Shown in pieces: positions 14,041-22,554 of a stretch of DNA of 64,000 nt. The DNA lies in contig JAFQOG010000009.1 in assembly GCA_017420755.1 (NCBI GenBank), positions 83,968-147,967 of the forward strand, given 5' to 3'. Position 1 is the stretch's first letter. Every line of letters begins with the position of its first letter. The notes beneath the pieces are model-generated. The model did no database searches and was not told the DNA's origin. It saw only the letters and a program-made list of their open reading frames with translations. The stretch is from Clostridia bacterium. Its GTDB lineage: Bacteria; Bacillota; Clostridia; Oscillospirales; CAG-272. Both the position numbers and the translations under genes were made by a program.

Positions 14041-15251
14041 TTCTCGTCCCCCATTTTTGCGTAGTGCTTTGCCAAGCCACCTGATGCTGTTTCACGGTAA
14101 TCGCTCAACAGATTTTTGCCTGTTTCATACATAACCTTAACGACCATATCGAAGCTAATTTTGCGCGAGTCGGTCAAGAAGTTAGCGAGGGAAAGGGCGT
14201 TAATTGCACGCATAGCGGCTACTGCGTTTCTTTCAATACAAGGGATTTGAACAAGACCACCTATGGGGTCACAGGTAAGACCTAAGTGGTGCTCCATTGC
14301 AACCTCTGAGGCATATTCAATTTGAGAAAGTCCCATTTCAAAAAGCTCCGAAAGTGCCCCAGCTGCCATTGAGCAGGCAGAGCCAATTTCAGCTTGACAG
14401 CCACATTCAGCGCCACTGATTGATGCATTTTTCTTGATTAAATTTCCTATAATTCCACCTGTTGCGAGTGCCTTTACTATTGCATCATCGCTTAGGCTGT
14501 TTTTTTCTTGATAATACATAAGAACAGATGGCAAAACACCGCAAGAGCCACAGGTTGGTGCTGTCACTATTGTGCCACCAGATGCATTTTGCTCACTAAC
14601 TGCGAAGGCATATGAGCAAACGAGACGGTTTTCTCTTGTTTGTGCTGACTCATCAATATGTCTTTGGTTGTATAAAAATTGCGCCTTTCTCTGCGTTCCA
14701 AGTCCGCCAGGCAATGTACCGGTTGTTGTCAAGCCCTCTCTTATAGAGCTTTTCATAACCTGCCAAACCTCATTAAGGTATGAAAATATTTCCTTGCCCT
14801 CAAATTCCTCAACATACTGCCAAATTCTTATGTTTTTGCGTGCACAATATTCAGAAATTTCAGTGAATGAATTGTGGGGGTAAACCTCTTTTTTATTTTC
14901 CTCCGTCTCACCATCAAAAACGACCTTGCCACCACCAACGCTATAAATTCTTTCTTTAGAAAGAAGCTTCTTTCCCTGGTAGGCATAAACATCCATAGTG
15001 TTTGGGTGAAAATCGCAAGGAGATTTTTTATCAAAGACTATTTCGCATTTCGTTGGCAATAGGGTTTCTTTAATTATTCTATCCGTGCCGTGACCCTCTC
15101 CTGTTAAGGCAAGTGAGCCAAAAAGCACGATTTTGAAAAAATCTGCCAAGGGGTGTCTGTTTTTTATTGATTTAATCGCCCTTTCAGGTCCCATTGTGTG
15201 AGAGCTTGATGGCCCTCTGCCGATTTTATATAGCTCACGTAAAGACTCCAT
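14037..15251 (-). CDS. L-serine dehydratase, iron-sulfur dependent, single chain
   Basis: Deaminates L-serine to pyruvate and ammonia using a 4Fe-4S cluster. The 404-residue chain fuses the beta domain (N-terminal GRGPSSSHTMGPERA) and the alpha domain (LPGGLGTQRKAQ, APTCGSCGVLPS, ISGAECGCQAEIGSACSMAAG, GGLVQIPCIERNAV), with cluster-ligand cysteines in the last three motifs. It is shorter than the about 455-residue single-chain E. coli SdaA, with a compact beta domain. It has its own promoter overlapping the 3' end of comEC and is followed by the coupled zinc-ribbon gene. In anaerobes it supports serine fermentation. Confidence 0.93.
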   Translation of the reverse strand: MESLRELYKIGRGPSSSHTMGPERAIKSIKNRHPLADFFKIVLFGSLALTGEGHGTDRIIKETLLPTKCEIVFDKKSPCDFHPNTMDVYAYQGKKLLSKERIYSVGGGKVVFDGETEENKKEVYPHNSFTEISEYCARKNIRIWQYVEEFEGKEIFSYLNEVWQVMKSSIREGLTTTGTLPGGLGTQRKAQFLYNQRHIDESAQTRENRLVCSYAFAVSEQNASGGTIVTAPTCGSCGVLPSVLMYYQEKNSLSDDAIVKALATGGIIGNLIKKNASISGAECGCQAEIGSACSMAAGALSELFEMGLSQIEYASEVAMEHHLGLTCDPIGGLVQIPCIERNAVAAMRAINALSLANFLTDSRKISFDMVVKVMYETGKNLLSDYRETASGGLAKHYAKMGDEK

Positions 15252-15281
15252 AAACTTCTCCTTACTATTAGTTCTAACTAT

Positions 15282-15310
15282 ATTTTATATTCTTTTAATA
15301 TAAAAGTCAA
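15282..15310 (-). promoter_or_regulatory. Promoter of the serine dehydratase gene
   Basis: Minus-strand TTGACT (15305-15310), 17-bp spacer, TAAAAT (15282-15287), about 30 bp before the ATG. Confidence 0.78.
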
Positions 15311-15314
15311 GATT

Positions 15315-17576
15315 CTATTTTTTGCGCTTTAACTTAAATCTAACTGGCTCACTTCCCACTTCTATTATTTTGTCCTCATATTCCAATATTAAGGGCTCAT
15401 CTGCAAAGGATTTTGAATCGCCATAAAAGATTATTTTCTCTGCGTTTGGCATTTGATAATTATAAATCATTTTATAAGCAGGACCGTGAGCACCAAAGAT
15501 TACAGCATCTGCATTATACGATGATTCCTTGAAAAAATAATCAAAAATCTCAAAGCTTGAAGCGCCTAAGTATAGAAAATCAATTTTGCCTATGTTTATA
15601 TTAAACGAAACACTTCTCTTTTTAGAACGCTCAACTCTGTTATCACTTGAAAAATCAATCGTAGCGCCTGAAATTGATATGCTATTCTCCAACGGATATA
15701 TTTTTATTCCGTCATTTTCGGCAATTTGAATGATTTTATTATAAACATCAATCTCGCTATCCTGTGGCTCAGTCAGATATAAATTGTTTATTTTTATATT
15801 TCCAGAAACGTCTTCAAAATAGAAATCAGCCTTGGCTGAATAGTCCGTCATTATGTAATTTTCAATCTCGGTTGCGTTTGCGTCCTTTACCATTCCAAGA
15901 GTATATTGTGCCACGCCTGTTGTCGCTTCACTAATATCCACTAAATTAAGCTTGTTTTTTCCTTGGATGGTGACAAAATCGCTGGTTTTATAGTTATATG
16001 AGCTTATGTATGTGTTGCTCGACTTATCAATATAGTTATAGACGCACCCAAATGAAAAGAAAAGTATCGAAAAGCAAAGCGCACCTATTGCTATTTTAAG
16101 ATGCTTTCTTCTTGAAATTAGCAAAAACACAAGCGCTATGGCAATCAAAGCAACACCAATTATTTGAAGAATTGAGTATATAGGAACTAATATTCCATCT
16201 ATTGATGCAAGCCTTTTAATTAGATATAAAAGGAAATCGGACAGCCTCTCTCCAAGATAGAAAAGTGCATCACCGACAAATGGCACTGGACTGAAAATCA
16301 GCATAAATGAGCCAAGATATATTACGGCTGTGAAAATTGGAACCAGTATTAAATTTGATAGTGGTGTAAGTAAAGAAAACGAGCCGAAGACATTGGTTAT
16401 AATCGGCAAAGTAAATAAAATAACAAAAAGAGTTGTTAAAACCGAGGCAAAAACAAATCTTATCGGCTTTATTTTTATTCTTCTTAGCCTGATTTTTCTT
16501 ATGAATTTAGAAGCAACGAGACAAGAAAGCAATGCGAGAAACGAAAGCATAAGAGAAACTGAAAATATCATATATGGCTTCACAATACAAATTGTAGTTA
16601 CTGATAAAAACAGCGCTGTTATACTGTCGTTTCGCCTTCCCAGCATTTTGAAAAAATAGAAAAGCGCCATCATAAGTCCAGCTCTTACTGCCGACTCCGA
16701 CATCCCTGTTAATAAAACAAAGAAGAATATGCTCAAAATTAAAAGCAGAGCTTTTGGAATTCTCGGCATAAAAATCAATCTAAAAAGGAATCCAAGAAGC
16801 GTTGCTATTATTGTAATATGCATACCGCTAAGTGCAAGCGCGTGGCTAACCCCTACTCTTTGCGCATCACGCCTGACGGCATCTGATAAATTAGCTCTGT
16901 TGCCAAGCACCACAGCCGAATAAAGCGCGCTTGACTCCTCTTTCATATTGTTTTCAAAGCAACTACATAATTTAAAGTTCAACTTTTGAACAAAATTCAA
17001 ATTGTCACTGCCGAAAGATGTGATTTTTACATTGCCTGATACTGCCATAGAGACTATTCCGTCATCTAAATACGTGCTCTTTTCATTAAATCCTATTGTT
17101 GAATCTCTTAATGGGTGAAAGGTGGCTCTTGCGCTGATGATGTTTCCCTTATCTAACTCAGCGCCCTCGGATTCCATTATGACAAGAAAGGAATTTTTCT
17201 CCTTGTCAAGCTCCTTAATTCTCACAATACTTCTTGTTTTATATGGCTTTTCATATTCGATTTTTACAACCTCGCCGATAAATTCGTGCTCTGTTTCATC
17301 GTAAAGGCTCTTTAATCTTTCTTGACGAGAAAAGGCAAAAAGTGAAATTAACATAGCAAGAATAATGAAAAACAAAAGAGGAGCATACTTGGTTATTAAA
17401 TCAAGCACACTCTTCTTTTTCTTTATAAAATATGCAATTACTAATCCTAAAAGGATAACAAAACTGATTGCTAAAAACGCCATCCTTACTAAGTTCGACA
17501 CGTGATAAGAAATAGCTAAGCTCATCAAAAACACTGCGCAGCCAAGCGCTAAATTTCTATGCCTAAATATCTCCAT
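15315..17576 (-). CDS. comEC: ComEC/Rec2-family DNA uptake channel protein with degenerate C-terminal domain
   Basis: A 753-residue polytopic membrane protein. An N-terminal hydrophobic block and OB-like extracellular part (about 70-200) precede the competence core with SHALALSGMHITIIATLLG (about 235-253) and many helices to about 515. The C-terminal 230 residues align in position with the metallo-beta-lactamase-like domain of ComEC, but the usual HxHxDH metal site is replaced by MTDYSAKAD, so nuclease activity there is unlikely. ComEC transports single-stranded DNA in competence. It is last in the cysE-DUF1934-holA-rnmV-comEC run. No other competence genes are in the window. Confidence 0.85.
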   Translation of the reverse strand: MEIFRHRNLALGCAVFLMSLAISYHVSNLVRMAFLAISFVILLGLVIAYFIKKKKSVLDLITKYAPLLFFIILAMLISLFAFSRQERLKSLYDETEHEFIGEVVKIEYEKPYKTRSIVRIKELDKEKNSFLVIMESEGAELDKGNIISARATFHPLRDSTIGFNEKSTYLDDGIVSMAVSGNVKITSFGSDNLNFVQKLNFKLCSCFENNMKEESSALYSAVVLGNRANLSDAVRRDAQRVGVSHALALSGMHITIIATLLGFLFRLIFMPRIPKALLLILSIFFFVLLTGMSESAVRAGLMMALFYFFKMLGRRNDSITALFLSVTTICIVKPYMIFSVSLMLSFLALLSCLVASKFIRKIRLRRIKIKPIRFVFASVLTTLFVILFTLPIITNVFGSFSLLTPLSNLILVPIFTAVIYLGSFMLIFSPVPFVGDALFYLGERLSDFLLYLIKRLASIDGILVPIYSILQIIGVALIAIALVFLLISRRKHLKIAIGALCFSILFFSFGCVYNYIDKSSNTYISSYNYKTSDFVTIQGKNKLNLVDISEATTGVAQYTLGMVKDANATEIENYIMTDYSAKADFYFEDVSGNIKINNLYLTEPQDSEIDVYNKIIQIAENDGIKIYPLENSISISGATIDFSSDNRVERSKKRSVSFNINIGKIDFLYLGASSFEIFDYFFKESSYNADAVIFGAHGPAYKMIYNYQMPNAEKIIFYGDSKSFADEPLILEYEDKIIEVGSEPVRFKLKRKK

Positions 17577-17589
17577 GGTATAAAATCCT

Positions 17590-18162
17590 TTATTTCAAAA
17601 GCTCTTCAAATTCTTCTTTGGTGTAAAGGATGTTTATCGCTTGTAGCATTGCGTTTGCACTCATATTCAAGGGTAAATCGAGTCTTTTTAAAAGCTCCTC
17701 TCTTGCCCTATGACTGTTATCTTTTCCACCAAGCCCATATTTGTAAAAATCAGCCTTCGTTATCTCTTCTTTATCCTTTTCAGGTGCATCAACAGAAAAC
17801 GGCTCTAAAAGCTCAATAAGCTTTTTTGAATCTATTCCTTCTACGCCAAGTGCCCCCTCCCTTGATGGCTCTCTTTTCCTTTTTTCCTTTCCGAAGACAT
17901 AGGGGGTATATAAATTTATTATTTGGTTTGGTAAAAGTGCTGTTTTTATATGGGATCTTATTAAATGTCCTGCTCCGTCCGAATCGGTTAAAATAATAAT
18001 TTTCGACTTATCCGCTAAACGCCTTATCAGTCCTATTTTTTCCTCATCGTTAAATATGCTAAAGCCTCCCGTTGTAACTATTTTTGCATCAACCAACGAA
18101 TCGAGCTTTATTTTATCGTATTTTCCCTCAACGATAATTGGGTACTTTATTTTCAGCTTCAT
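17590..18162 (-). CDS. rnmV: Toprim-domain ribonuclease M5 (5S rRNA maturase)
   Basis: RNase M5 matures 5S rRNA in low-GC Gram-positives. The 190-residue protein has the Toprim glutamate in PIIVEGKYDK (near the N terminus) and the DxD in ILTDSDGAGHLIR (about 60-72), followed by ALGVEGIDSKKLIELL, which matches the family's VEHA-like segment. The ATG at 18162 is taken, with AGGTG just upstream; a GTG at 18168 overlapping the holA stop is the alternative. It overlaps or abuts holA and precedes comEC by 13 bp. The family normally acts with ribosomal protein L18. Confidence 0.85.
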   Translation of the reverse strand: MKLKIKYPIIVEGKYDKIKLDSLVDAKIVTTGGFSIFNDEEKIGLIRRLADKSKIIILTDSDGAGHLIRSHIKTALLPNQIINLYTPYVFGKEKRKREPSREGALGVEGIDSKKLIELLEPFSVDAPEKDKEEITKADFYKYGLGGKDNSHRAREELLKRLDLPLNMSANAMLQAINILYTKEEFEELLK

Positions 18163-18164
18163 AT

Positions 18165-19205
18165 TCACCTACAGAAAAGCGCACAAAGAGCGCTAATTAG
18201 CCTCTCAACTGCAATATAAGAGGTTAGATTGGATTGTGATTTTGATTTTATGTCCGCCTCACTGCAAAGCTCAAGTGCGCGAATCAACTTTTTTGGCTTC
18301 TCACTCGTTATAAATCTCAAATATTTTCCAACCTTAAATTCGTGCATTTTAAGTGATTGAGAAATTTGTTTTTTGTTGTTTCCTGCGCTATAAAGTGCTT
18401 CGACAAGCACAATTTCAGAAAACATCTTTACAACCGAGGAAAGAATTGCCATCGGTGGCTCGTGCGAGGATTTTTGGCGATAAAGTGTTTCAAAAACCAA
18501 GCTCTTGTTTTTGTCAAGAAGCGCGTTTGTCAGCTGAAAATCCTCATACTCTATTGTTCTTGCCGAAACATTATCAATATCGTTACCAGTAACCGTTGTG
18601 CGCTCGTTCATCTTTGCATAGTTTGATAGCTTATCAATTTCGTTTGAAAGAACCCACATATCGTGTCCACAAACGGTAACAAGCTTGTCCGAAATTGATG
18701 GGTCAGCTGTAATTCCATTATCAGCAAAATGGCGCAAAACCCAAGATTTTAGGCGTGCTGGGCTTGGAAACTCAAACTCAACAGGTGTTAAATATTTAGC
18801 CAAAATCTTGTACTGCTCTGACGGATAATCGGGTAGCTTGCCCGCGTTAAAGCAATCATTATCTGCTCGAATTATCAAGATTGTATGATCGTTTTCAGAG
18901 AGTGTCGAAAGGACGTCGTCAAGCGCCTCCCATACATCCTTTTTCAACGAGGTGTAATCAACACCACGCACCTCGACAAGCTTCTTATCTGCCATCATTG
19001 GAAACGCAGAAATTGCTTGTGACAGGGACGCAGGGGAAAAATCCTCTGCGTACAAAATTATATGGTTAAATTCGTCAAAGGTGCCATCTAAAATACGCTT
19101 TGCCACTTCCTTGGAATAGACATATTTTAGGTAGTCCTCTCCGCCAAAAAACAAATATCCACAGCGAAGATTTTTTAGCTCCGCCTTGAATTCTGCCTCC
19201 GTCAT
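18165..19205 (-). CDS. holA: DNA polymerase III subunit delta
   Basis: HolA is the clamp-loader subunit that opens the beta sliding clamp. The 346-residue protein has GYLFFGGEDYL near the N terminus, the degenerate AAA+ fold, WVLSNEIDKLSNYA (about 185-198) and the C-terminal collar region LKMHEFKVGKYL. A GTG 42 bp upstream (19247) is in frame, but the ATG at 19205 overlaps the previous stop as ATGA, has GGAAGTGGA upstream, and begins right at the family N terminus, so it is preferred. Confidence 0.92.
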   Translation of the reverse strand: MTEAEFKAELKNLRCGYLFFGGEDYLKYVYSKEVAKRILDGTFDEFNHIILYAEDFSPASLSQAISAFPMMADKKLVEVRGVDYTSLKKDVWEALDDVLSTLSENDHTILIIRADNDCFNAGKLPDYPSEQYKILAKYLTPVEFEFPSPARLKSWVLRHFADNGITADPSISDKLVTVCGHDMWVLSNEIDKLSNYAKMNERTTVTGNDIDNVSARTIEYEDFQLTNALLDKNKSLVFETLYRQKSSHEPPMAILSSVVKMFSEIVLVEALYSAGNNKKQISQSLKMHEFKVGKYLRFITSEKPKKLIRALELCSEADIKSKSQSNLTSYIAVERLISALCALFCR

Positions 19206-19684
19206 AGCTTTTCCACTTCCATTTTTAATACTGTTTTTTGGGCACACGCGCCCTTTATTTCTATTAGGTAGGTAATTTCAATATATCCGTCTGTCAAAAG
19301 CTTGTTGTCAACTGCCTTAGCGTATATACAAATCTCGAATGGCATAATGCCTGTGTTATAAACACAGACGTGTCTTTTGCCCTCCTCAAAATACATAAAG
19401 GATTCAAGAGCACCTGTGCGAACAAGGCTGACCTCTTTAGGTCTATTTATATCAAATTTTAATTCTGTATATGTGCCGTCAAGCCCCTCTGCAGACTCCT
19501 CATATTTTAGTGAATAGGTGTAGCCCTTGATTGAAATATCACCATAAAGTGAGGTTTCTATAACGTCACCACCGTCCCAGGGGTCAAAGGTTTCTTGAAT
19601 CATAAGCTCGTCAGCTGCGTGCTCAAAAATTGATTTGCCCTTATATTCTGTTTGTGTGGTTTTGATTTTTATTTTTGCGTTCAT
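19202..19684 (-). CDS. DUF1934 family protein (YwiB-like beta-barrel)
   Basis: A 160-residue all-beta protein of the DUF1934/YwiB family, recognised from its N-terminal KIKIKTTQTE strand, the central Y-x-Y-E-E-S-x-E-G-L/T-Y-T-E-L segment and the MYFEEGKRH strand. Known structures are calycin-like barrels; no biochemical function is established to my knowledge. It sits between cysE (11 bp) and holA (ATGA overlap) and is thus part of the five-gene minus-strand operon. Confidence 0.8.
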   Translation of the reverse strand: MNAKIKIKTTQTEYKGKSIFEHAADELMIQETFDPWDGGDVIETSLYGDISIKGYTYSLKYEESAEGLDGTYTELKFDINRPKEVSLVRTGALESFMYFEEGKRHVCVYNTGIMPFEICIYAKAVDNKLLTDGYIEITYLIEIKGACAQKTVLKMEVEKL

Positions 19685-19695
19685 TTTTTGTCCTT

Positions 19696-20550
19696 TTAGT
19701 TTTTAATTATATGCTCTGGCTTTTTTACGTAAACCTTAGCGCCGGCTGAAATACTTTCGGTAATAAATGAGTTACCGCCTATAACAGCTCCCTCACCAAT
19801 TACAGTTTCGCCACCTAAAATTGATGCACCTGAATAAATTGTAACATTATCACATACTGTTGGGTGTCTTTTAACGCCTGAAAGGCTTTGTCCCTTTCTT
19901 GGGGAAAGTGCGCCCAAGGTCACACCCTGATAGATTTTAACGTGATTTCCAATCTCTGTGGTCTCACCTATAACAATGCCTGTGCCGTGGTCAATAAAGA
20001 AATATTCACCGATTGTTGCCCCCGGGTTAATATCAATACCAGTCATTGAGTGCGCATGCTCTGTCATAATTCTCGGTACAAATGGCACTCCACTTTTGTA
20101 AAGCAAATTTGCAACTCTATAAACAAAAATTGCATACAGTCCTGGGTAGGAAAAGATAATAGCTTCCTTGCTCTCCGCTGCTGGGTCACCCTCAAAGGTA
20201 GCCTCAACGTCCTTTATAAGCATCGCGTGTACCTTTGGCAAATTAGAAATAAAATCGTTTGCGATTTCCTTTGCACGCTTGCCAGAATCCTTGCCCTCTT
20301 TTGCAATCAAGGCAAGCTCTATTTGCTTTTTGATTTTAAAGCTTATTGAACTGATTCTCTCCTCTGCAAAGCTTGTGGCTGAATGTGTGCAATCAGCAAA
20401 ATAAGCAGGGAAAAATAAGCCCTGAATATCACCAAGGATTGAAATTATTTCCTTTTTGTCTGGTAGCTTTAAGGATGAGGAAAAGGTTGTGACGCTTGAT
20501 TTTTCGTAGGATTCAACCATTTCAAGAGCTGTTTTTTCATTTAAAGTCAT
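19696..20550 (-). CDS. cysE: Serine O-acetyltransferase
   Basis: Acetylates L-serine with acetyl-CoA to O-acetylserine, the first step of cysteine synthesis. The 284-residue protein has an alpha-helical N-terminal domain longer than that of short CysE forms and a left-handed beta-helix of hexapeptide repeats (GIDINPGATIGEYFFIDHG, TGIVIGETTEIGNHVKIYQG, VKRHPTVCDNV), including the DHG and HP motifs of the active site. Length and layout match the EpsC-like long form. It is first in the operon behind its own promoter. No cysteine synthase gene is nearby. Confidence 0.92.
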   Translation of the reverse strand: MTLNEKTALEMVESYEKSSVTTFSSSLKLPDKKEIISILGDIQGLFFPAYFADCTHSATSFAEERISSISFKIKKQIELALIAKEGKDSGKRAKEIANDFISNLPKVHAMLIKDVEATFEGDPAAESKEAIIFSYPGLYAIFVYRVANLLYKSGVPFVPRIMTEHAHSMTGIDINPGATIGEYFFIDHGTGIVIGETTEIGNHVKIYQGVTLGALSPRKGQSLSGVKRHPTVCDNVTIYSGASILGGETVIGEGAVIGGNSFITESISAGAKVYVKKPEHIIKN

Positions 20551-20598
20551 AATAAATATCTCCTCTCACAGTAAGATATTATGCATTTATATAGAACT

Positions 20599-20627
20599 AT
20601 GATATCATAAAGAAATAAAAATTGCAA
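20599..20627 (-). promoter_or_regulatory. Promoter of the cysE-comEC operon
   Basis: Minus-strand TTGCAA (20622-20627), 17-bp spacer, TATCAT (20599-20604), about 50 bp from the ATG. The match is moderate. Confidence 0.65.
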
Positions 20628-20645
20628 GTATATTGTTATGTTAAC

Positions 20646-20673
20646 AAAAAAAGAGCCGTGCGGCTCTTTTTTT
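20646..20673 (-). terminator. Terminator of rmuC
   Basis: AAAAAGAGCCG / CGGCTCTTTTT inverted repeat with T-run, 3' of rmuC on the minus strand. Confidence 0.88.
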
Positions 20674-20676
20674 CTA

Positions 20677-22026
20677 TTATTCAATTCCTAAAATTTCTTT
20701 TGCCTCATCACCCGAGATTGTATCAACGGTTTTTAGCTTTCTTGTCATTACATTTGTTCGAGTGCCGATTAGATTTGCAAGGTCGGCATCTGCTTGTTCA
20801 ATGTGCTTTTTAGTTTTTGAAAGTGCATCAGCAAAGGTTTCAAACTCGGTTTTAACAGCCTCTAAAAGCTTAAAGACGTCTGCGCTCTTTTTCTGGATTG
20901 CAAGTGATTTAAAGCCTTGCTTTAATGCGTTCAGAAGCGCCGACAATGTTGTTGGGCCTGCCATATTGATGCCGTATTTTCTTTGACATTCCTCAAATAG
21001 TCCAAGCTCGATTGCCTCGATATAGAGCCCCTCGGTTGGCAAGAACATGATTGCAAAATCGGTTGTGTTCGGTGGGTCAATGTATTTAGCTGAAATATCC
21101 TTTGCGAAGGCAAGAATTTTCGCCCTCAATTCCTTGCGCGCAAGCTCAAGTGCAACCTTATCGCCCTCGTCAATTGCATCCTTGATTTTATAGTAGGACT
21201 CAAGTGGGAATTTTGAGTCGATTGGCAAATAAATAAACTCATCGTCGCTTGAAGGCATTTTGATTGCAAATTCAACAGGATCACGTGAGCCCTCCTTGGT
21301 TGCAACATTTTCCTCGTACTGCTCCTTGGTTAAAATTTCGCCGATTATGCTACCGAGAATAACCTCGCCAACAATACCCTTTGTTTTAACATTTGTAAGC
21401 ACGTTTTTAAGTGAACCGACATCAGTTGCAATGCCCTTGATTTCGCCGATAGCCTTGTTGACATTTCCAATTTGCGAAACAACATTTTCAAAAGACTCTT
21501 TGAGTCTTTCATCGATGGTCTTTTGAAGCTTTTCATCAACCACCTTTTGAATACCGTCAAGCTTCTCGCTGTTTTCACGTCTAAGGTCGGAAAGAGCCTT
21601 CCCAACAGTCTTATCAATTTGGTCATATTTCTCTGACATATTCTTTGAAAATTCATCGAATTTCTTGTTTAGATTTTCAATCGCCTTTTCATTTTCCTCA
21701 CGGGTTGCCTTTGACATTTGGTTGATTGAGGCATTGAATTTTTCCATCATATCAACATAGTTTTTATTGTTTTGCTCGCTTAGCTCCTTCATTGCTCTTT
21801 CAAGCGACAAAATCTTATCGTTTATACTGTTTGCAAAGAGCTTGTTTTCGTTAGCAATTTGCCCTATTTTTAGGTCAACCACCTCTTTTATTGGTGAAAT
21901 ATCAACGATTGGTGCCTTCTGCTTTTTGAGCTGTGAAATTAAATATATAGAAATTGCAATTGACGCAATCGAAAGCAGGGACACAAAAATGCCCACAACA
22001 AGTAAAATAATTTCTCCCTCTGTCAT
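20677..22026 (-). CDS. rmuC: DNA recombination protein RmuC
   Basis: The 449-residue protein has an N-terminal transmembrane helix (about 5-30), a long coiled coil (about 45-210) and the RmuC domain with DSKFPLESYYK, FLPTEGLYIEA and the QKKSADVFKLLE region. The family is a restriction-endonuclease-fold, putative membrane-tethered nuclease that limits inversions and rearrangements. A TTG at 22041 lies inside the Shine-Dalgarno (TTGGAGGAG), so the ATG at 22026 is the start. It is monocistronic, with a promoter facing that of rbfA. Confidence 0.92.
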   Translation of the reverse strand: MTEGEIILLVVGIFVSLLSIASIAISIYLISQLKKQKAPIVDISPIKEVVDLKIGQIANENKLFANSINDKILSLERAMKELSEQNNKNYVDMMEKFNASINQMSKATREENEKAIENLNKKFDEFSKNMSEKYDQIDKTVGKALSDLRRENSEKLDGIQKVVDEKLQKTIDERLKESFENVVSQIGNVNKAIGEIKGIATDVGSLKNVLTNVKTKGIVGEVILGSIIGEILTKEQYEENVATKEGSRDPVEFAIKMPSSDDEFIYLPIDSKFPLESYYKIKDAIDEGDKVALELARKELRAKILAFAKDISAKYIDPPNTTDFAIMFLPTEGLYIEAIELGLFEECQRKYGINMAGPTTLSALLNALKQGFKSLAIQKKSADVFKLLEAVKTEFETFADALSKTKKHIEQADADLANLIGTRTNVMTRKLKTVDTISGDEAKEILGIE

Positions 22027-22079
22027 AAATTTCTCCTCCAAAATATAAGCGAATATTTTTTAGCCTAATATGTAAAAAT

Positions 22080-22108
22080 ATTCTATCATTTTTTTGTCGA
22101 TTTTTCAA
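22080..22108 (-). promoter_or_regulatory. Promoter of rmuC
   Basis: Minus-strand TTGAAA (22103-22108), 17-bp spacer, TAGAAT (22080-22085). Confidence 0.72.
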
Positions 22109-22117
22109 GTAAAGTAT

Positions 22118-22146
22118 TTGAATTTATCTTAATTCTATGGTATAAT
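22118..22146 (+). promoter_or_regulatory. Promoter of the rbfA-nrnA-truB operon
   Basis: TTGAAT (22118-22123), 17-bp spacer, TATAAT (22141-22146), divergent from the rmuC promoter. Confidence 0.82.
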
Positions 22147-22188
22147 GTAACATGAAGTAATATTTTTACGACATATGAGGTAAAATTT

Positions 22189-22554
22189 ATGGCAAAATAC
22201 AGAAGAAATAGAATAAATGATGCTGTCAAAGAGGAAATGGCAATGATTTTGCGCGATGTTAAGGACCCAAGAATCGCTGGCGCTCTTGTTTCAATCACAG
22301 GCGCTAATGTTTCTGGGGATTTAAAGTTTGCAAAGATTTACTATTCCGTTTTGGGTGCCGACCCTGCCGAGGTTGGAAAGGCGCTCAAAAACGCGAGTGG
22401 CTTTTTCCGCTCCGAGCTTGCAAGACGCATCAATTTAAGAATAACACCTGAATTGTCCTTTGAAAACGACTCCTCCGCCGAATATGGTGCAAATATTTCA
22501 TCAATTCTAAAAACGCTTGATATAAAGCCCGACGACGAGGAAGAAAATGATTAA
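22189..22554 (+). CDS. rbfA: Ribosome-binding factor A
   Basis: RbfA is a KH-fold factor for 30S subunit maturation and 16S rRNA 5'-end processing. The 121-residue protein begins RRNRINDAVKEEMA, has LRDVKDPRI (about 23-31) and VSGDLKFAKIYYSVLG (about 43-58), and ends in an acidic tail. It is first in the operon and its stop overlaps the start of nrnA by 8 bp. rbfA-nrnA-truB is a common order in Firmicutes. Confidence 0.95.
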   Translation: MAKYRRNRINDAVKEEMAMILRDVKDPRIAGALVSITGANVSGDLKFAKIYYSVLGADPAEVGKALKNASGFFRSELARRINLRITPELSFENDSSAEYGANISSILKTLDIKPDDEEEND

